Assembly (NCBI RefSeq): GCF_012910905.1
Contig: NZ_WTVN01000019.1
Coordinates: forward strand, 29,564-93,563
Length of the DNA: 64,000 nucleotides
Reading direction: 5' to 3'
Source: Aromatoleum toluvorans
GTDB lineage: Bacteria; Pseudomonadota; Gammaproteobacteria; Burkholderiales; Rhodocyclaceae
Under the pieces are notes generated by a model. It was not told where the DNA came from. It was given only the letters and a program-made list of their open reading frames with translations, and made no database searches. Within the stretch, counting starts at the first letter, position 1. Each line of letters begins with the position of its first letter. Below are positions 14,853 to 24,667 of the stretch, one piece after another. The translations under genes were made by a program, and so were the position numbers.

Positions 14853-16055
14853 ATGAGTTACAAAGTTGCAGCCGTAGCCTCCATCGTCGGCGTCGTCGCG
14901 ATTGCCGGCGCCTACACGCTTGGCCAACAACAGGGCAAAACCCCCGCACCTGCGGCCGTCGCCAGCGCTCCGGCCGGCACCATGCCCGCAGCGGGCGGGC
15001 AGGAAATCCGTGAAGGCAAGGTCGGTGTCGACCCGAACGAAAAATTCACCCACTTCCGCGTCGGCAACAAGAACGTCAAGAAGATCTACGTCGACGACGG
15101 GAACGTCTGGGTCGCTACCTCGGGTGGTGTGATCCGCTACAACACGCGCACCGACGAGTACAAGATGTACGACAACCAGAACGGCCTGCTGTCGAACGGC
15201 ATGTTCTACGTCGGCCGCATCCAGGGCAAGATCACCGTCGGCACCTACGGCGGGGGCATGTCCATGCTCGACGAAAAGACCGGCACGTGGGAGACCTACA
15301 ACATTCCGGAAGGCCTCGGCGACGCGTTCGTCTATGACGTGGTCGAGACCCGTTCGGGCGACATCTGGATCGCGACCTGGTCGGGCGTCAATCGCGTGCG
15401 CGGTGGCAAGCTGAAGGACCCCTCCGCCTGGGAACTGCATACGGTCGAGAGCACTGGCGGCGGCCTGCCGAACGACTGGGTGTACGGTCTGGCCGAAGGC
15501 AAGAACGACGACATGTGGCTGGCAACGGAAGGGGGCATGGCACACTTTGCCGACGGCAAGTGGGAGAACTGGAACCACTCGCGCGGCATCGGCGCCGATT
15601 ACGACAAGGTGAAGCAGGATATCGCCTACAAGAGCGATCCGGCCAAGGAATCCCTGCACCACGCCCAGCAGAAGCGCGAAATGGGCCTTGAAGGGATCGA
15701 CCAGGCTTACAACCCGAACTACATCATTTCGCTCGTCGTTGACCAGGACGGCTCGGTCTGGTCGGGCACCTGGGGCGGCGGCCTCGCCCACTACAAGGAC
15801 GGGAAGTGGACCAACTACACCACGGTCGAAGGTCTGCCCGGCAACCACGTGTTCATGTTGCATCGTGACCAGCAGAACCGCCTCTGGATCGGCACGAACA
15901 ACGGCTTGGCGATGAAGGACGGCGAACAGTTCCGCATCATGAAGTCGGCGGATGGACTCTTCGGCGACACCGTGTTCTCGATGACCACGACGAAGGACGG
16001 TGATCTGTGGGTCGGCAGCTACGGTGGCGTCTCGCACATCCGTCCGAACACCTGA
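14853..16055 (+). CDS. anchored seven-bladed beta-propeller protein B
   Basis: 400 residues. An N-terminal hydrophobic helix (about 4-24), probably an uncleaved anchor or signal, then an Ala/Pro linker and seven blade motifs: VWVATSGG, ITVGTYGGG, IWIATWSG, MWLATEGG, VWSGTWGGG, LWIGTNNG and LWVGSYGG. Paralogous to the preceding protein, with a longer charged insertion between blades 4 and 5 ending YNPNYIISLVVD. CTGGAG precedes ATG 14853 by eight bases. The 88-bp gap upstream holds only an imperfect GC-rich hairpin. Last gene of the cluster. Confidence 0.85.
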   Translation: MSYKVAAVASIVGVVAIAGAYTLGQQQGKTPAPAAVASAPAGTMPAAGGQEIREGKVGVDPNEKFTHFRVGNKNVKKIYVDDGNVWVATSGGVIRYNTRTDEYKMYDNQNGLLSNGMFYVGRIQGKITVGTYGGGMSMLDEKTGTWETYNIPEGLGDAFVYDVVETRSGDIWIATWSGVNRVRGGKLKDPSAWELHTVESTGGGLPNDWVYGLAEGKNDDMWLATEGGMAHFADGKWENWNHSRGIGADYDKVKQDIAYKSDPAKESLHHAQQKREMGLEGIDQAYNPNYIISLVVDQDGSVWSGTWGGGLAHYKDGKWTNYTTVEGLPGNHVFMLHRDQQNRLWIGTNNGLAMKDGEQFRIMKSADGLFGDTVFSMTTTKDGDLWVGSYGGVSHIRPNT

Positions 16056-16082
16056 GCCGACGAGACCTGCGCAGCACCCTGC

Positions 16083-16114
16083 AAGGCCGTCCCACGCAAG
16101 TGGGGCGGCCTTTT
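16083..16114 (+). terminator. strong intrinsic terminator of cluster 1
   Basis: A 13-bp stem (16083-16095 with 16100-16112, one G-U) capped by GCAA and followed by TTTT. It closes the transcription unit that ends with propeller B. Confidence 0.9.
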
Positions 16115-16116
16115 CC

Positions 16117-16321
16117 TTTGCGGGTCCGCCCCATCCGTGTGTGCGTCGCACATCCTGCGGTGTGCGAGCACCACGCGACTTCGCGCCACGGCTCTTGGGC
16201 TTCGGCGTATGGCCCGCGCAGCGGGCGAGGCAGGATTTCGGCGGGGCGGCGACCAATCAGCGGCGCATCATGCGGGTCGAGACGTGGAACCCGAAGGCGA
16301 AGCGCGGGCCCCAAATGAACG
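16117..16321. other. intergenic stretch between convergent operons
   Basis: Between the propeller terminator and the ccm operon. I see no gene, only GC-rich sequence. Confidence 0.5.
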
Positions 16322-16353
16322 AAGGGGCGCGCTGCCGAAGCACCGCGCCCCTT
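16322..16353 (-). terminator. hairpin after ccmI
   Basis: Perfect 10-bp arms AAGGGGCGCG and CGCGCCCCTT with a 12-nt loop, 22 nt past the ccmI stop. No U-tract on the - strand, so either a weak terminator or an RNA-stabilising end. Confidence 0.55.
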
Positions 16354-16375
16354 CGCCGATATCGGCGTCTGCCTG

Positions 16376-17650
16376 TTACTTGCGCACGCGGTCGATAACG
16401 ATGCTCACACCCTCGGCATCGGGCGCTGCGAGCACCGCCTGGCTCTCGAGGTCGCCCGCGCTCGCCGTTGCACTGCCGCCTTTCGACAGCCGTGCGCCGA
16501 TCGCGATCTGTGCCGGCAGAGGCCCCTGCGACATCCGCTGGGCGCTGGCGAAGTCGAAATCGACCGGGAGTTCGCCGGCGCGGATGCGCAGGGCGGCGAT
16601 TGGCATGCCGCCCTGCGCCGGGCGCGCGAAGACGAATATCGTATCGTCGGCACCGGCCTTGCTCGCAAGTTCCGGTGCGAGGCTGAGCCGCCCGCGCAGG
16701 GTCAGTGCAGTGCTCGCGGCGCCACCCTGCTCTGCTGCGCCCCCACCACCCGCCATCCCGGCCGCCTGCGGCCCCGCAGGCGGGCTCAGCAGCGGCAGGC
16801 CGCCCTTGGTGCGCGCCTCGTTGATGCTGGCCAGAATCGACGGATAGGGTTCGACGCCGGGCTGCAGGCTGGCGAGGATCTTCTCCCACTGGGCCGACGC
16901 CTGGGCGTAGTCACCCCGCCGGAAGGCCGACGTGCCCGACAGGGCGAGCGCCTTGACGTGGTTCGGGTCGAGCGCAAGAGCCCGCACGATCAGCCGATCG
17001 GGATCACCTTCGAACTTGCGCCCCGCCGCACCCGCAAGCAGGTCGGCCCAGTCGGCCAGAATGTCGGCCTGCTCCGGTATCTGTGCACCAATCTTCTGCC
17101 AGGTCGCGACGGCGCCCTGGAAGTTCTGCATGACGGCATACGAACGGCCGAGCATCATCCAGCCCTGGACGTTGTCCGGTTCGCGCTCGAGACGCTCTGC
17201 GAGCTGGGCCACCATGGCCTGCATTTGCTCGGGCGTGATCTGGTGGCCGGCTTCGGGCGCGGGCTTCAGGTTCTCGGGATCGAGTCCCGCCGGGGTGCCG
17301 AGCAGCATGTAAACGGTGACCGCGAGTACCGGCACGGCGAACACGACGCCCAACGCCCATCCGCGTGCCGGCGCACCGTCAACGCCGGCCTCCGCCGTCC
17401 CCCCTTCGGCCAGCGCACGCTGTTCGACTTCGTCGCGCGACCGCTGGTAATCCGCTTCGGCGATGCGTCCGGCGGCCCGCTCGGCGTCGAGTTCCGCGAG
17501 TTGTTCGCGCAACACGACCAGCACCGTACGCGCCTGCTCCTGCCGCGCCGCGTGTTCGCGCGCCTTCGCTCCGGCGCCCAGCATGGGCGGGATGACGAGC
17601 AGCAGGGCACCGGCCACCAGCATGGTGGCCAGAATCAGGAAAACAGTCAC
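16376..17650 (-). CDS. ccmI: CcmI (CycH) cytochrome c maturation protein
   Basis: 424 residues. Two N-terminal membrane helices (about 3-25 and 97-117) flank a cytoplasmic loop with a leucine-zipper-like stretch (VLVVLREQLAELDAE), followed by a periplasmic TPR region (about 140-300) and a C-terminal beta domain starting LTLRGRLSLAPELA. This is the full CcmI architecture; it presents apocytochrome c to the CcmF/CcmH ligase. GTG start, overlapping the ccmH stop (GTGA). Last gene of the ccm operon. Confidence 0.93.
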   Translation of the reverse strand: MTVFLILATMLVAGALLLVIPPMLGAGAKAREHAARQEQARTVLVVLREQLAELDAERAAGRIAEADYQRSRDEVEQRALAEGGTAEAGVDGAPARGWALGVVFAVPVLAVTVYMLLGTPAGLDPENLKPAPEAGHQITPEQMQAMVAQLAERLEREPDNVQGWMMLGRSYAVMQNFQGAVATWQKIGAQIPEQADILADWADLLAGAAGRKFEGDPDRLIVRALALDPNHVKALALSGTSAFRRGDYAQASAQWEKILASLQPGVEPYPSILASINEARTKGGLPLLSPPAGPQAAGMAGGGGAAEQGGAASTALTLRGRLSLAPELASKAGADDTIFVFARPAQGGMPIAALRIRAGELPVDFDFASAQRMSQGPLPAQIAIGARLSKGGSATASAGDLESQAVLAAPDAEGVSIVIDRVRK

Positions 17651-18123
17651 AAGCGGGACTCCCGGGAAGGTTTGGCGGTGCCGTCAAGCAGTGCTGCGGC
17701 ACGGGCATGTTCTTCCGCACTCAGGGCGTGCGGAGTTTCGCGGACGCGGCTACGCAGGCGCCACGCAAGCCACCCTGCGCCTGCCACGAGCAGAAGCCCC
17801 GGCCCGAGCCACAGCAACAGCGTGGTGCCCTTGAACGGCGGCAGATAGAGGACGAAATCGCCGTAACGCGCGACCAGATAGTCGACGACGGCTGCTTCGT
17901 CCTTCCCTGCCTGAAACTGCTCCCGCACCTGGTTGCGCAGGTCAACGGCCAGCGGTGCATTGGATTCGGCGATCGACTGGTTCTGGCACACGAGGCAACG
18001 CAGGTCGTGCGACAGGCGCATGACACGTTCCTCGAGAACCGGATCGTCGGTCACCGGTGCGGCTTCGCCGGCATGTCCCGCAACGGGGAGCAGCAGGGCA
18101 GCAACAAGCGCCAGGCGGCGCAT
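17647..18123 (-). CDS. ccmH: CcmH, apocytochrome c thiol reductase/ligase subunit
   Basis: 158 residues: signal peptide, redox motif LRCLVCQNQS (C43, C46), and a C-terminal membrane helix (about 95-115). Reduces or holds the CXXCH cysteines for heme ligation. ATG 18123 lies four bases past the ccmG stop; a GTG at 18138 is an alternative. Confidence 0.95.
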   Translation of the reverse strand: MRRLALVAALLLPVAGHAGEAAPVTDDPVLEERVMRLSHDLRCLVCQNQSIAESNAPLAVDLRNQVREQFQAGKDEAAVVDYLVARYGDFVLYLPPFKGTTLLLWLGPGLLLVAGAGWLAWRLRSRVRETPHALSAEEHARAAALLDGTAKPSRESRL

Positions 18124-18127
18124 CAGG

Positions 18128-18724
18128 TCAGCTCGCACGTTGCAACTCCGCGATCTTCGGCAGCAGCACGTCGCGCAGCGACTCCGGGGTGATGGGGCCG
18201 ATGTGCTTGTATCGGATCACGCCCTGCTGGTCGATCAGGAAGGTCTCGGGGACGCCGTACACGCCGTAGTCGATGCCGACGCGCCCGTCGAGGTCGACCG
18301 CCGACGCCATGTACGGGTCGCCACCGTGCTCGACGAGCCACTGCCGCGCACGTTGACGTGCGGTGGCCAGTTCGGTCGCGGGGTCGACAGCCTTGGCGTC
18401 GAGGGCACCGTCGCCGCGCACTTCCTTGTAGTTGAGCCCGACGATCGGCACCGGGCTGTTGCGGGCCAGTTGCACCAGAACCGGATGCTCATAACGGCAC
18501 GACACGCACCACGACGCCCAGACGTTGAGGAGCCAGACGCGCCCCTTCATGTCCTCGGGCGAAATGGTCTTGTCCTCGGCCTGCAGTTGCGGCACCCGGA
18601 ATGCAGGCGCCGCCTTGCCGATGAGCGGCGACGGCACTTCGCGCGGATTGAGCTTGAGCCCGTATCCGAGGAAGCCCGCCAGCGCGAGGAAAATGAAGAG
18701 GGGAATCAGGAACTTCGCTTTCAT
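18128..18724 (-). CDS. ccmG: CcmG (DsbE) thioredoxin-like protein
   Basis: 198 residues: an N-terminal anchor helix (about 5-24) and a thioredoxin fold with active site WCVSC in NVWASWCVSCRYEHP, and GVPETFLID carrying the cis-Pro. The acidic groove segment and GVYGVPETF are typical of CcmG. Supplies reductant to apocytochromes. GAGAGG precedes ATG 18724; an ATG at 18736 overlapping the ccmF stop is also possible. Confidence 0.95.
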   Translation of the reverse strand: MKAKFLIPLFIFLALAGFLGYGLKLNPREVPSPLIGKAAPAFRVPQLQAEDKTISPEDMKGRVWLLNVWASWCVSCRYEHPVLVQLARNSPVPIVGLNYKEVRGDGALDAKAVDPATELATARQRARQWLVEHGGDPYMASAVDLDGRVGIDYGVYGVPETFLIDQQGVIRYKHIGPITPESLRDVLLPKIAELQRAS

Positions 18725-18732
18725 GGAACCTC

Positions 18733-20703
18733 TCATGCGGCCTGGCGCGCCCCCGCGGGGGCCTCGCGCTCGGCCAGACGACGGTAACGGCGGTCGGATG
18801 CGGCAAAGATGCCGCCGAGCGCCATCAACGCACACCCGAACCAGATCCAGCTGATGAACGGGCGGTAGAACAGACCGACGACCCATGCTCCGTCGTCGAG
18901 CTGGTCGCCGATATTCACATACACGTCGCGGAAAAGACCGATGTCGATCGCGGCTTCGGTCATCGGCATGCCCTGCGCCTGGTAGAAGCGCTTCTCGGGG
19001 CTCAGCGTGGCGACCTTGGCCGCGCCGCGCGTCACGTCGATCGTCGCGCGCGCCGCCGCGTAGTTCGGCCCCGAGACCTCCTTCGCACCGCGGAAGGTGA
19101 AGGTGTAGCCGGCCAGCTGCGCCGTGTCGCCCGGCAGCATCTTGACCTGCATCTGCGTGTTGAGACTGCCGACCAAGGCAACGCCGATGATGAAGACGCC
19201 GATCCCGAGGTGGGCGAACCACATGCCCCACCACGCGGACGGAATGCTGCGCAGGCGTGCGCCGGCACCGGCGCCGCGGCGGTCGGCAATGCGCTGCCAC
19301 AGGATCTGGACGCTGCCGATGATGACCCACGCCGCGAGCGAAAGCCCCAGCACGGTCCGCCAGCTCACGTGCCCCAGTGCGAAGGCCGTGCCGGCACCGA
19401 TCACGAGGCTGCCGACAATGCCCGGCGCAACCTTGCGCAGGACGCTGTTGCCGTCGTCACCCTTCCAACGGATGAAGGGGCCGATCATCATCAGCACGAC
19501 CACCGGGGTCATCAGCGGGACGAAGACGGTCTCGAAGTACGGAGGTCCGACCGAAATCTTGCCGAGGTTCAGCGCATCGATGAAGAGCGGATAGAGCGTG
19601 CCGAGCAGCACGGAGCCGCTGGCGACCGACAGCAGCACGTTGTTGGCGAGCAGCGAGGATTCACGCGAGATCAGCCCGAAGCTGCCGCCGCCCGCCAGCG
19701 TCGGCGCGCGCCACGCGAACAGCGCGAGCGAGACGCCGATCACGAGCACGAGCAGCGCGAGCACGAACAGGCCGCGCGCCGGGTCGGTGGCGAAGGCATG
19801 CACCGAGGTCAGGACGCCGGAGCGGACGAGGAAGGTGCCCATCAGCGAGAGCGAGAACGCGGCGATCGCGAGGAGCACGGTCCAGCTGCGGAACGCGCCG
19901 CGCTTCTCGGTGACCGCGAGCGAGTGCATCAGCGCGGTGCCGACCAGCCAGGGCATGAAGGAGGCGTTCTCGACCGGATCCCAGAACCACCAGCCGCCCC
20001 AGCCGAGCTCGTAATAGGCCCAGCCCGAACCGATGGCGATGCCGGCGGTGAGGAAGATCCACGCGACGGTGGTCCACGGCCGCGACCAGCGCGCCCAGGC
20101 AGCGTCCATGCGGCCGGACAGCAGCGCGGCGATCGCGAACGCGAACGCGACGGAGAAGCCGACATAGCCCATGTACAGCAGCGGCGGATGGATGATCATC
20201 CCCGGGTCCTGCAGCAGCGGGTTGAGGTCGCGACCTTCGGGGGCACCGGGCAGGATGCGGTCGAAGGGGTTGGAGGTGACCAGCAGGAACAGCAGGAAGC
20301 CGGTGCTGACGAGCCCCAGCACGCCCAGCACGCGCGCCATGAAGATCTCGGGCAGGTTGCGGCTGAACACGGTGACGGCGACGGTCCACAGCGCAAGCGA
20401 CATGGCCCACAGCAGCAGCGAGCCTTCGTGGTTGCCCCACACGCCGGTGATCTTGTAGATCAGCGGGGTGGCGGAGTGCGAGTTGCTCGCGGCGAGCTGC
20501 AGCGAGAAGTCGCTGTTGATGAAGGACCACGTCAGGCAGCCGAACGCGAAGGCGATGAACAGGAACTGGCCCTGCGCGGCCGTGCGGCCGACCGACATCA
20601 GCGCCAGGCGGTTGCGGCTCGCGCCGATGAGCGGCACCACCCCCTGCACGAGGGCGAGAATCAGCGCGAGGATCAGCGAAAAATGACCAAGTTCGGGAAT
20701 CAT
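18733..20703 (-). CDS. ccmF: CcmF heme ligase
   Basis: 656 residues with many membrane helices. The WWD motif [19 protein letters not shown] lies near residue 236, between conserved histidines (HPPLLYMGY and [12 protein letters not shown]). Catalyses transfer of heme from CcmE to apocytochrome with CcmH and CcmI. Overlaps ccmE by ATGA. Confidence 0.97.
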   Translation of the reverse strand: MIPELGHFSLILALILALVQGVVPLIGASRNRLALMSVGRTAAQGQFLFIAFAFGCLTWSFINSDFSLQLAASNSHSATPLIYKITGVWGNHEGSLLLWAMSLALWTVAVTVFSRNLPEIFMARVLGVLGLVSTGFLLFLLVTSNPFDRILPGAPEGRDLNPLLQDPGMIIHPPLLYMGYVGFSVAFAFAIAALLSGRMDAAWARWSRPWTTVAWIFLTAGIAIGSGWAYYELGWGGWWFWDPVENASFMPWLVGTALMHSLAVTEKRGAFRSWTVLLAIAAFSLSLMGTFLVRSGVLTSVHAFATDPARGLFVLALLVLVIGVSLALFAWRAPTLAGGGSFGLISRESSLLANNVLLSVASGSVLLGTLYPLFIDALNLGKISVGPPYFETVFVPLMTPVVVLMMIGPFIRWKGDDGNSVLRKVAPGIVGSLVIGAGTAFALGHVSWRTVLGLSLAAWVIIGSVQILWQRIADRRGAGAGARLRSIPSAWWGMWFAHLGIGVFIIGVALVGSLNTQMQVKMLPGDTAQLAGYTFTFRGAKEVSGPNYAAARATIDVTRGAAKVATLSPEKRFYQAQGMPMTEAAIDIGLFRDVYVNIGDQLDDGAWVVGLFYRPFISWIWFGCALMALGGIFAASDRRYRRLAEREAPAGARQAA

Positions 20704-21146
20704 TGCTTCACCGTCTGCTCGGTCTTGTGCGCTTGGTCGACCGCGTGCTGCGCTTCAGGCGGCATGTAGTTCTCGTCGTGCTTGGCGAGCACTTCCGAGG
20801 CCGTGAACTGCCCGTCGGGGCCCAGTTTGCCCTGCACGACCGCGCCCTTGCCCTCGCTGAAGAGGTCGGGCAGCGAACCCTTGTAGGTGACGGGAATGGT
20901 CTTCGCGGTGTCGGTGATCGCGAACTGCACCGTCAGGCCGTCGGCCGCACGCTTGATCGAGCCCTGCTCGACCAGACCGCCGATGCGGAAGGTACGGCCG
21001 TTCGGGGCCTTGCCGGCGGCCACTTCGGTGGGGGTATGGAAGAACACGAGGTTCTCCTGGAAGGCGGACAGCACGAGCGCCACCGCCCCGACCAACAGTG
21101 CAACGGCACCGCCGAGCAGCATCAGCCGTTTGCTACGGGGTTTCAT
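20700..21146 (-). CDS. ccmE: CcmE heme chaperone
   Basis: 148 residues: a signal anchor (about 8-28) and an OB-fold. The heme-binding motif is intact: H123 (covalent heme) and Y127 in [11 protein letters not shown]. Receives heme from CcmC and carries it to CcmF. ATGA overlap with ccmD. Confidence 0.97.
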   Translation of the reverse strand: MKPRSKRLMLLGGAVALLVGAVALVLSAFQENLVFFHTPTEVAAGKAPNGRTFRIGGLVEQGSIKRAADGLTVQFAITDTAKTIPVTYKGSLPDLFSEGKGAVVQGKLGPDGQFTASEVLAKHDENYMPPEAQHAVDQAHKTEQTVKQ

Positions 21147-21355
21147 TCAACGATCTCCTCAAAAGCACGACGCCCGCCCACACCGGCCACATTGGCCCGG
21201 CGCAGGCGCAACAGGCGTCGCACGGTATCCCTACGACGACGCACGACGAGGATCAGTTCCCCGACGACGAGCAGCAGCGTCAAGCCGTAACTGCCCCATA
21301 CGAAAAAGGCAAAACCGCCCATGTCCCAGAAGGCGCTCCAGGATTCCCACTGCAT
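21143..21355 (-). CDS. ccmD: CcmD
   Basis: 70 residues: [13 protein letters not shown], one membrane helix, then a strongly basic tail. The start overlaps the ccmC stop by one base (TGATG). Releases holo-CcmE from CcmABC. Confidence 0.92.
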   Translation of the reverse strand: MQWESWSAFWDMGGFAFFVWGSYGLTLLLVVGELILVVRRRRDTVRRLLRLRRANVAGVGGRRAFEEIVE

Positions 21356-22128
21356 CAGACCTTGCCCTCCTGCGCGTTCAGTTCGGCGATGACCCAATCG
21401 GTGTGGCGCTCGCGTTCCAGGATGAGGGAACGCACGCGCCACAGCGTGACCGCGATGGTGTAGGCCCACGCGGCGAGCGCCATGACCAGCATGCCGGTCA
21501 GCATCGTCGTCGCCATCGAGGGCGCCTTGTTGAGGCTGACGGATGCGCCCTGGTGCAGGGTGTTCCACCACTTCACCGAGAAATAGATGATGGGCACGTT
21601 CACGGCGCCGACGAGGGCGATGATCGCGCCGGCCTTGTCGGCACGACGGGGATCCTCGATCGCACGCGTGAGCGCCATGAATCCCAAATACAGGAAAAGG
21701 AGCAACAACTGGGAAGTCAGGCGCGCGTCCCACACCCAGTAGGCCCCCCACGTCGGCTTGCCCCACAGCGCGCCGGTCCATAGCGCGACGAAGCAGAACA
21801 TCGCGCCGGTGGGCGCGAGCGCCTGCGACATGATGAAGGACAGGCGGGTGTTCATGACCAGGCCGACGAAGGACCAGAAGGCCATCACCAGATACACGAA
21901 CATGGACATCCACGCCGCGGCGACGTGGATGTAGATGACGCGATAGACCTCGCCCTGGACGGCGTCGGTCGGCGCGACGAAGAAGCCGAGCCACATGCCG
22001 ATCGCCGCGAGGATCGCCGCGACGCCTGCGAACCAGGGAGCCAGCTTGCCCGCCAGCGGGTAGAACATCTGGGGCGCGGCAAAGCGGAAGAGGCTCTTGC
22101 TGCGTTCAGGCTTTTGCATGTCTTTCAT
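21355..22128 (-). CDS. ccmC: CcmC heme exporter/handling protein
   Basis: 257 residues with six membrane helices. Canonical heme features: WGAYWVWDARLT at 127-138, axial H68 (YIHVAAAW) and H192 (NTLHQGAS). Loads heme on CcmE. ATG 22128 is chosen; ATG 22119 is possible. A reference for the altered paralogue at 5386. Confidence 0.95.
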   Translation of the reverse strand: MKDMQKPERSKSLFRFAAPQMFYPLAGKLAPWFAGVAAILAAIGMWLGFFVAPTDAVQGEVYRVIYIHVAAAWMSMFVYLVMAFWSFVGLVMNTRLSFIMSQALAPTGAMFCFVALWTGALWGKPTWGAYWVWDARLTSQLLLLFLYLGFMALTRAIEDPRRADKAGAIIALVGAVNVPIIYFSVKWWNTLHQGASVSLNKAPSMATTMLTGMLVMALAAWAYTIAVTLWRVRSLILERERHTDWVIAELNAQEGKV

Positions 22129-22132
22129 TTCA

Positions 22133-22810
22133 TCATTCAACTGCGATTCGGAGTGCGGCCGCACAGGCCAACGGCGCCAGTGCCAGCGACGCCAACAGCC
22201 CGCCACCAAGAAGCAAAAGATGTGCCTGTGCACCGGAGCCCGACAGGTATGCGTCCACCGCACCGGCACCGAAGATCAGCACCGGCACGAACAGCGGCAG
22301 CACCAGCAGCGCGAGCAGCATGCCGCCCCCGCGCAGGCCCAGCGTGAGGGCCGCGCCGACCGCCCCCAGCAGCGCGAGGATCGGTGTCCCGAGCGCCAAC
22401 GATAGAATCAGCACCCCCAGCGCACCTTGCTCCACGTCAAACAACAGCGCAAGCCCCGGCGCGACTACCACCAGCGGCAGGCCGGTGGCGATCCAGTGGG
22501 CGGAGATCTTGGCAACGACCCACAGGACGGTGGGCTCGGGGGTCAGCAGCAGCTGTTCGAGCGTGCCGTCGGCGTGGTCCTGGGCGAACAGGCGGTGCAG
22601 CGACAGCAGGGTGGACAGGAGCGCGGCGACCCACAGGACACCGGGCGCGATGGTGCGCAGCAGGTTGGGCTCGGCGCCGACCCCGAACGGAAAGAGGCAG
22701 ACGACGACGACGAAGAACGCGAGCGTGACGAGGACGTCGGCGCGTCCGCGCCAGGCGAGCAGGAGATCGCGGCTCAGGACCGCGGCAAAGGGACCCAGGG
22801 CGCGGCTCAA
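22133..22810 (-). CDS. ccmB: CcmB heme exporter subunit
   Basis: 225 residues with six membrane helices, matching CcmB length and features (AQDHADGTLEQLLLTPEP, LALGTPILALLGAVGAALTLG). The best start is TTG at 22810, overlapping the ccmA stop (TTGA); I see no ATG at the expected N-terminus. Forms the ABC complex with CcmA. Confidence 0.9.
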   Translation of the reverse strand: MSRALGPFAAVLSRDLLLAWRGRADVLVTLAFFVVVVCLFPFGVGAEPNLLRTIAPGVLWVAALLSTLLSLHRLFAQDHADGTLEQLLLTPEPTVLWVVAKISAHWIATGLPLVVVAPGLALLFDVEQGALGVLILSLALGTPILALLGAVGAALTLGLRGGGMLLALLVLPLFVPVLIFGAGAVDAYLSGSGAQAHLLLLGGGLLASLALAPLACAAALRIAVE

Positions 22811-23433
22811 CAGGCTACCTCGGCAAGATCGAGCACCGCCGGGGCCTTGGCGAAAGGCGCATCCTGGTGAGTGGTGAGCACCACCATGCCGCCAGCGGCG
22901 CAGTGTTCGGAAAGGGTGGCGGTCAGGTCGGCCACGGCGGCGACGTCGAGGGCCGTGAAGGGCTCGTCGAGGATCCACAGCTTGCGGTCGGCTTCGAGGA
23001 ACAGACGGGCCAGGCCGACGCGCCGGCGCTGCCCCTGCGACAGGACGCGGGCGGGAAGGTCGAGTTGCTGGGCGAGGCCGATGCGCACGAGGGCATCGAT
23101 GCAGGCATCCTCGTCGACCTTGTCGCCGCCCGAGGAACAGGCGAAGCGCAGGTTCTCCAGCGGCGTGAGGAGGTCGTTGAGGGACGGCGCGTGCCCGAGG
23201 TACAGCAAGGCGCGGTGATAGCTTTCGCGGTCGCTGTTGATGGGGACGTCGTTCCAGCGGATTTCGCCGCTCTCGGGCATGGCGAGGCCGCACAGGATAC
23301 GCAGCAGGCTGGTCTTGCCGAATCCGTTGGGACCGGCGACGCGCAGCAGGTCCCCCGGAGCGACCCGCAGGGAAAGGCCTCGGAACAGCGGGCGGTCACC
23401 CTTTACGCAGGCGAGAGCGTTGGCATAAAGCAT
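22807..23433 (-). CDS. ccmA: CcmA ATP-binding protein
   Basis: 208 residues: Walker A GPNGFGKT (34-41), ABC signature LSQGQRRRV, and Walker B LWILDEP. Powers release of holo-CcmE. First gene of ccmABCDEFGHI; ATG 23433. Its promoter must lie in 23434-23548 or transcription enters from nap. Confidence 0.95.
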   Translation of the reverse strand: MLYANALACVKGDRPLFRGLSLRVAPGDLLRVAGPNGFGKTSLLRILCGLAMPESGEIRWNDVPINSDRESYHRALLYLGHAPSLNDLLTPLENLRFACSSGGDKVDEDACIDALVRIGLAQQLDLPARVLSQGQRRRVGLARLFLEADRKLWILDEPFTALDVAAVADLTATLSEHCAAGGMVVLTTHQDAPFAKAPAVLDLAEVAC

Positions 23434-23484
23434 GGGCGTGGATTTAACCACAGACGGGACCGATTCGGGAGTCCCGCCAGGCGG

Positions 23485-23523
23485 AAAAACCGCGATCCCA
23501 TCAGTGGATTGATGAAATCGCGG
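23485..23523 (-). terminator. nap operon terminator
   Basis: On the - strand, arms CCGCGAT and ATCGCGG (23523-23517 and 23496-23490) with a 20-nt loop are followed by a run of five T. It lies just after napC and separates nap from ccm. Confidence 0.7.
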
Positions 23524-23548
23524 CGGGTCGGTGGCGACGGCCGGAAGC

Positions 23549-24187
23549 TCAGTCCTGCTTGGGCGGTGCTGGCGGGTGGAACACCTCGGGCGCGACACTT
23601 TCATGCGCCGCGCCGATGTCCTGCTCGATCGGCGGCAGCGAGTGCGCGATGCCCTTGTGGCAGTCGATGCAGGTCTTGCCCTCGGCGAGCCCGGCCTGGT
23701 GCGCCTTGTTGGAGCGCCGCCCCTGTACGGAATAGTCGAAGTACTCGTAGTTGTGGCAGTTGCGGCATTCCTGCGAGTTGTTCTTCTTCATGCGGCGCCA
23801 CTCGTTCTGGGCGAGTTGAATGCGCTTGGCGTTGAACTTCTCGGGCGTGTCGATCGAGCCGAGCAGGTGGTGGAAGACTTCGTTGGACGCCTGGATCTTG
23901 CGGATGATCTTGGGGATCCATTCCTTCGGCACGTGACAATCCGGGCAGGTGGCGCGCACGCCGGTGCGGTTCTGGTAGTGGATGGTGTTGCGGTACTCCT
24001 TGAAGACGTTTTCCTTCATCTCGTGGCAGCCGATGCAGAAGGCTTCACGGTTGGTGAGCTCCAGCACCGTGTTGAAGCCGCCCCAGAAGATGATGCCGGC
24101 GACGAAGGCAATGCCGACGACGCCGAAGGCGAGGCGACGCAGGCGCTGCCACGGGCTGCCCTTCGCGTTGTTGTTGTCCTGGGTCAT
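23549..24187 (-). CDS. napC: NapC tetraheme quinol dehydrogenase
   Basis: 212 residues: an N-terminal membrane anchor (about 20-38) and four heme sites CIGCH 51-55, CPDCH 81-85, CRNCH 141-145, CIDCH 173-177. NapC/NirT family; oxidises quinol and passes electrons to NapB and NapA. Last gene of nap. Confidence 0.97.
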   Translation of the reverse strand: MTQDNNNAKGSPWQRLRRLAFGVVGIAFVAGIIFWGGFNTVLELTNREAFCIGCHEMKENVFKEYRNTIHYQNRTGVRATCPDCHVPKEWIPKIIRKIQASNEVFHHLLGSIDTPEKFNAKRIQLAQNEWRRMKKNNSQECRNCHNYEYFDYSVQGRRSNKAHQAGLAEGKTCIDCHKGIAHSLPPIEQDIGAAHESVAPEVFHPPAPPKQD

Positions 24188-24217
24188 GGTGGTTCCCTGT
24201 CCGTTAGGCGTCGAGGA

Positions 24218-24667
24218 TCAGCGCAGGCCCTCGGCGCGCTTGAAGGTGTTGTCGACCAGCGGTTTGGCGTCGGTCTGGGGAATGTGGCACTGCAGGCAGA
24301 AGTAGCGGCGCGGAGAGATGTTCGACAGCTCGCCGCCGTCCCGGTCCTTGAAGTGCGTGAGGCTGACCTTGGTGGCGTTGAACTCCTGGTAGCGGCTCCA
24401 GGCATGGCAGTCCATGCACTTGTTGAAGTTCTTGGTAACTTCGTAGCCCTCGACCTTGTGCGGGATCAGGGGCGGCTGCTGCACGTAGTCGCGCGAGATG
24501 GCCGGGCCGTCGGGCCGGACGTGCGCCGCCGCCGTGGCCGGCTCGGCGGCGTCCACCGCCGCACCGCGCAGGCTCTGCACCTGCTGGGCCAGCGCCTGTC
24601 CGCCGAAGGGACCGAAGCTTGCGGCGGCAATGAGCGCCAGCGCCAGGTTACGGGTCTGTTTTTTCAT
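24218..24667 (-). CDS. napB: NapB diheme cytochrome c subunit of periplasmic nitrate reductase
   Basis: 149 residues: signal peptide (about 1-28), heme sites CMDCH 84-88 and CLQCH 124-128, plus the NapB-type IPHKVEGYEVTKNFNKC segment. Electron-transfer partner of NapA. ATG overlaps the napH stop (ATGA). Confidence 0.97.
   Translation of the reverse strand: MKKQTRNLALALIAAASFGPFGGQALAQQVQSLRGAAVDAAEPATAAAHVRPDGPAISRDYVQQPPLIPHKVEGYEVTKNFNKCMDCHAWSRYQEFNATKVSLTHFKDRDGGELSNISPRRYFCLQCHIPQTDAKPLVDNTFKRAEGLR

Noticed and set aside
23434..23484. Promoter of ccmA
   Set aside because: Too short and no recognisable -10/-35 or FNR site, so I could not support a specific site.
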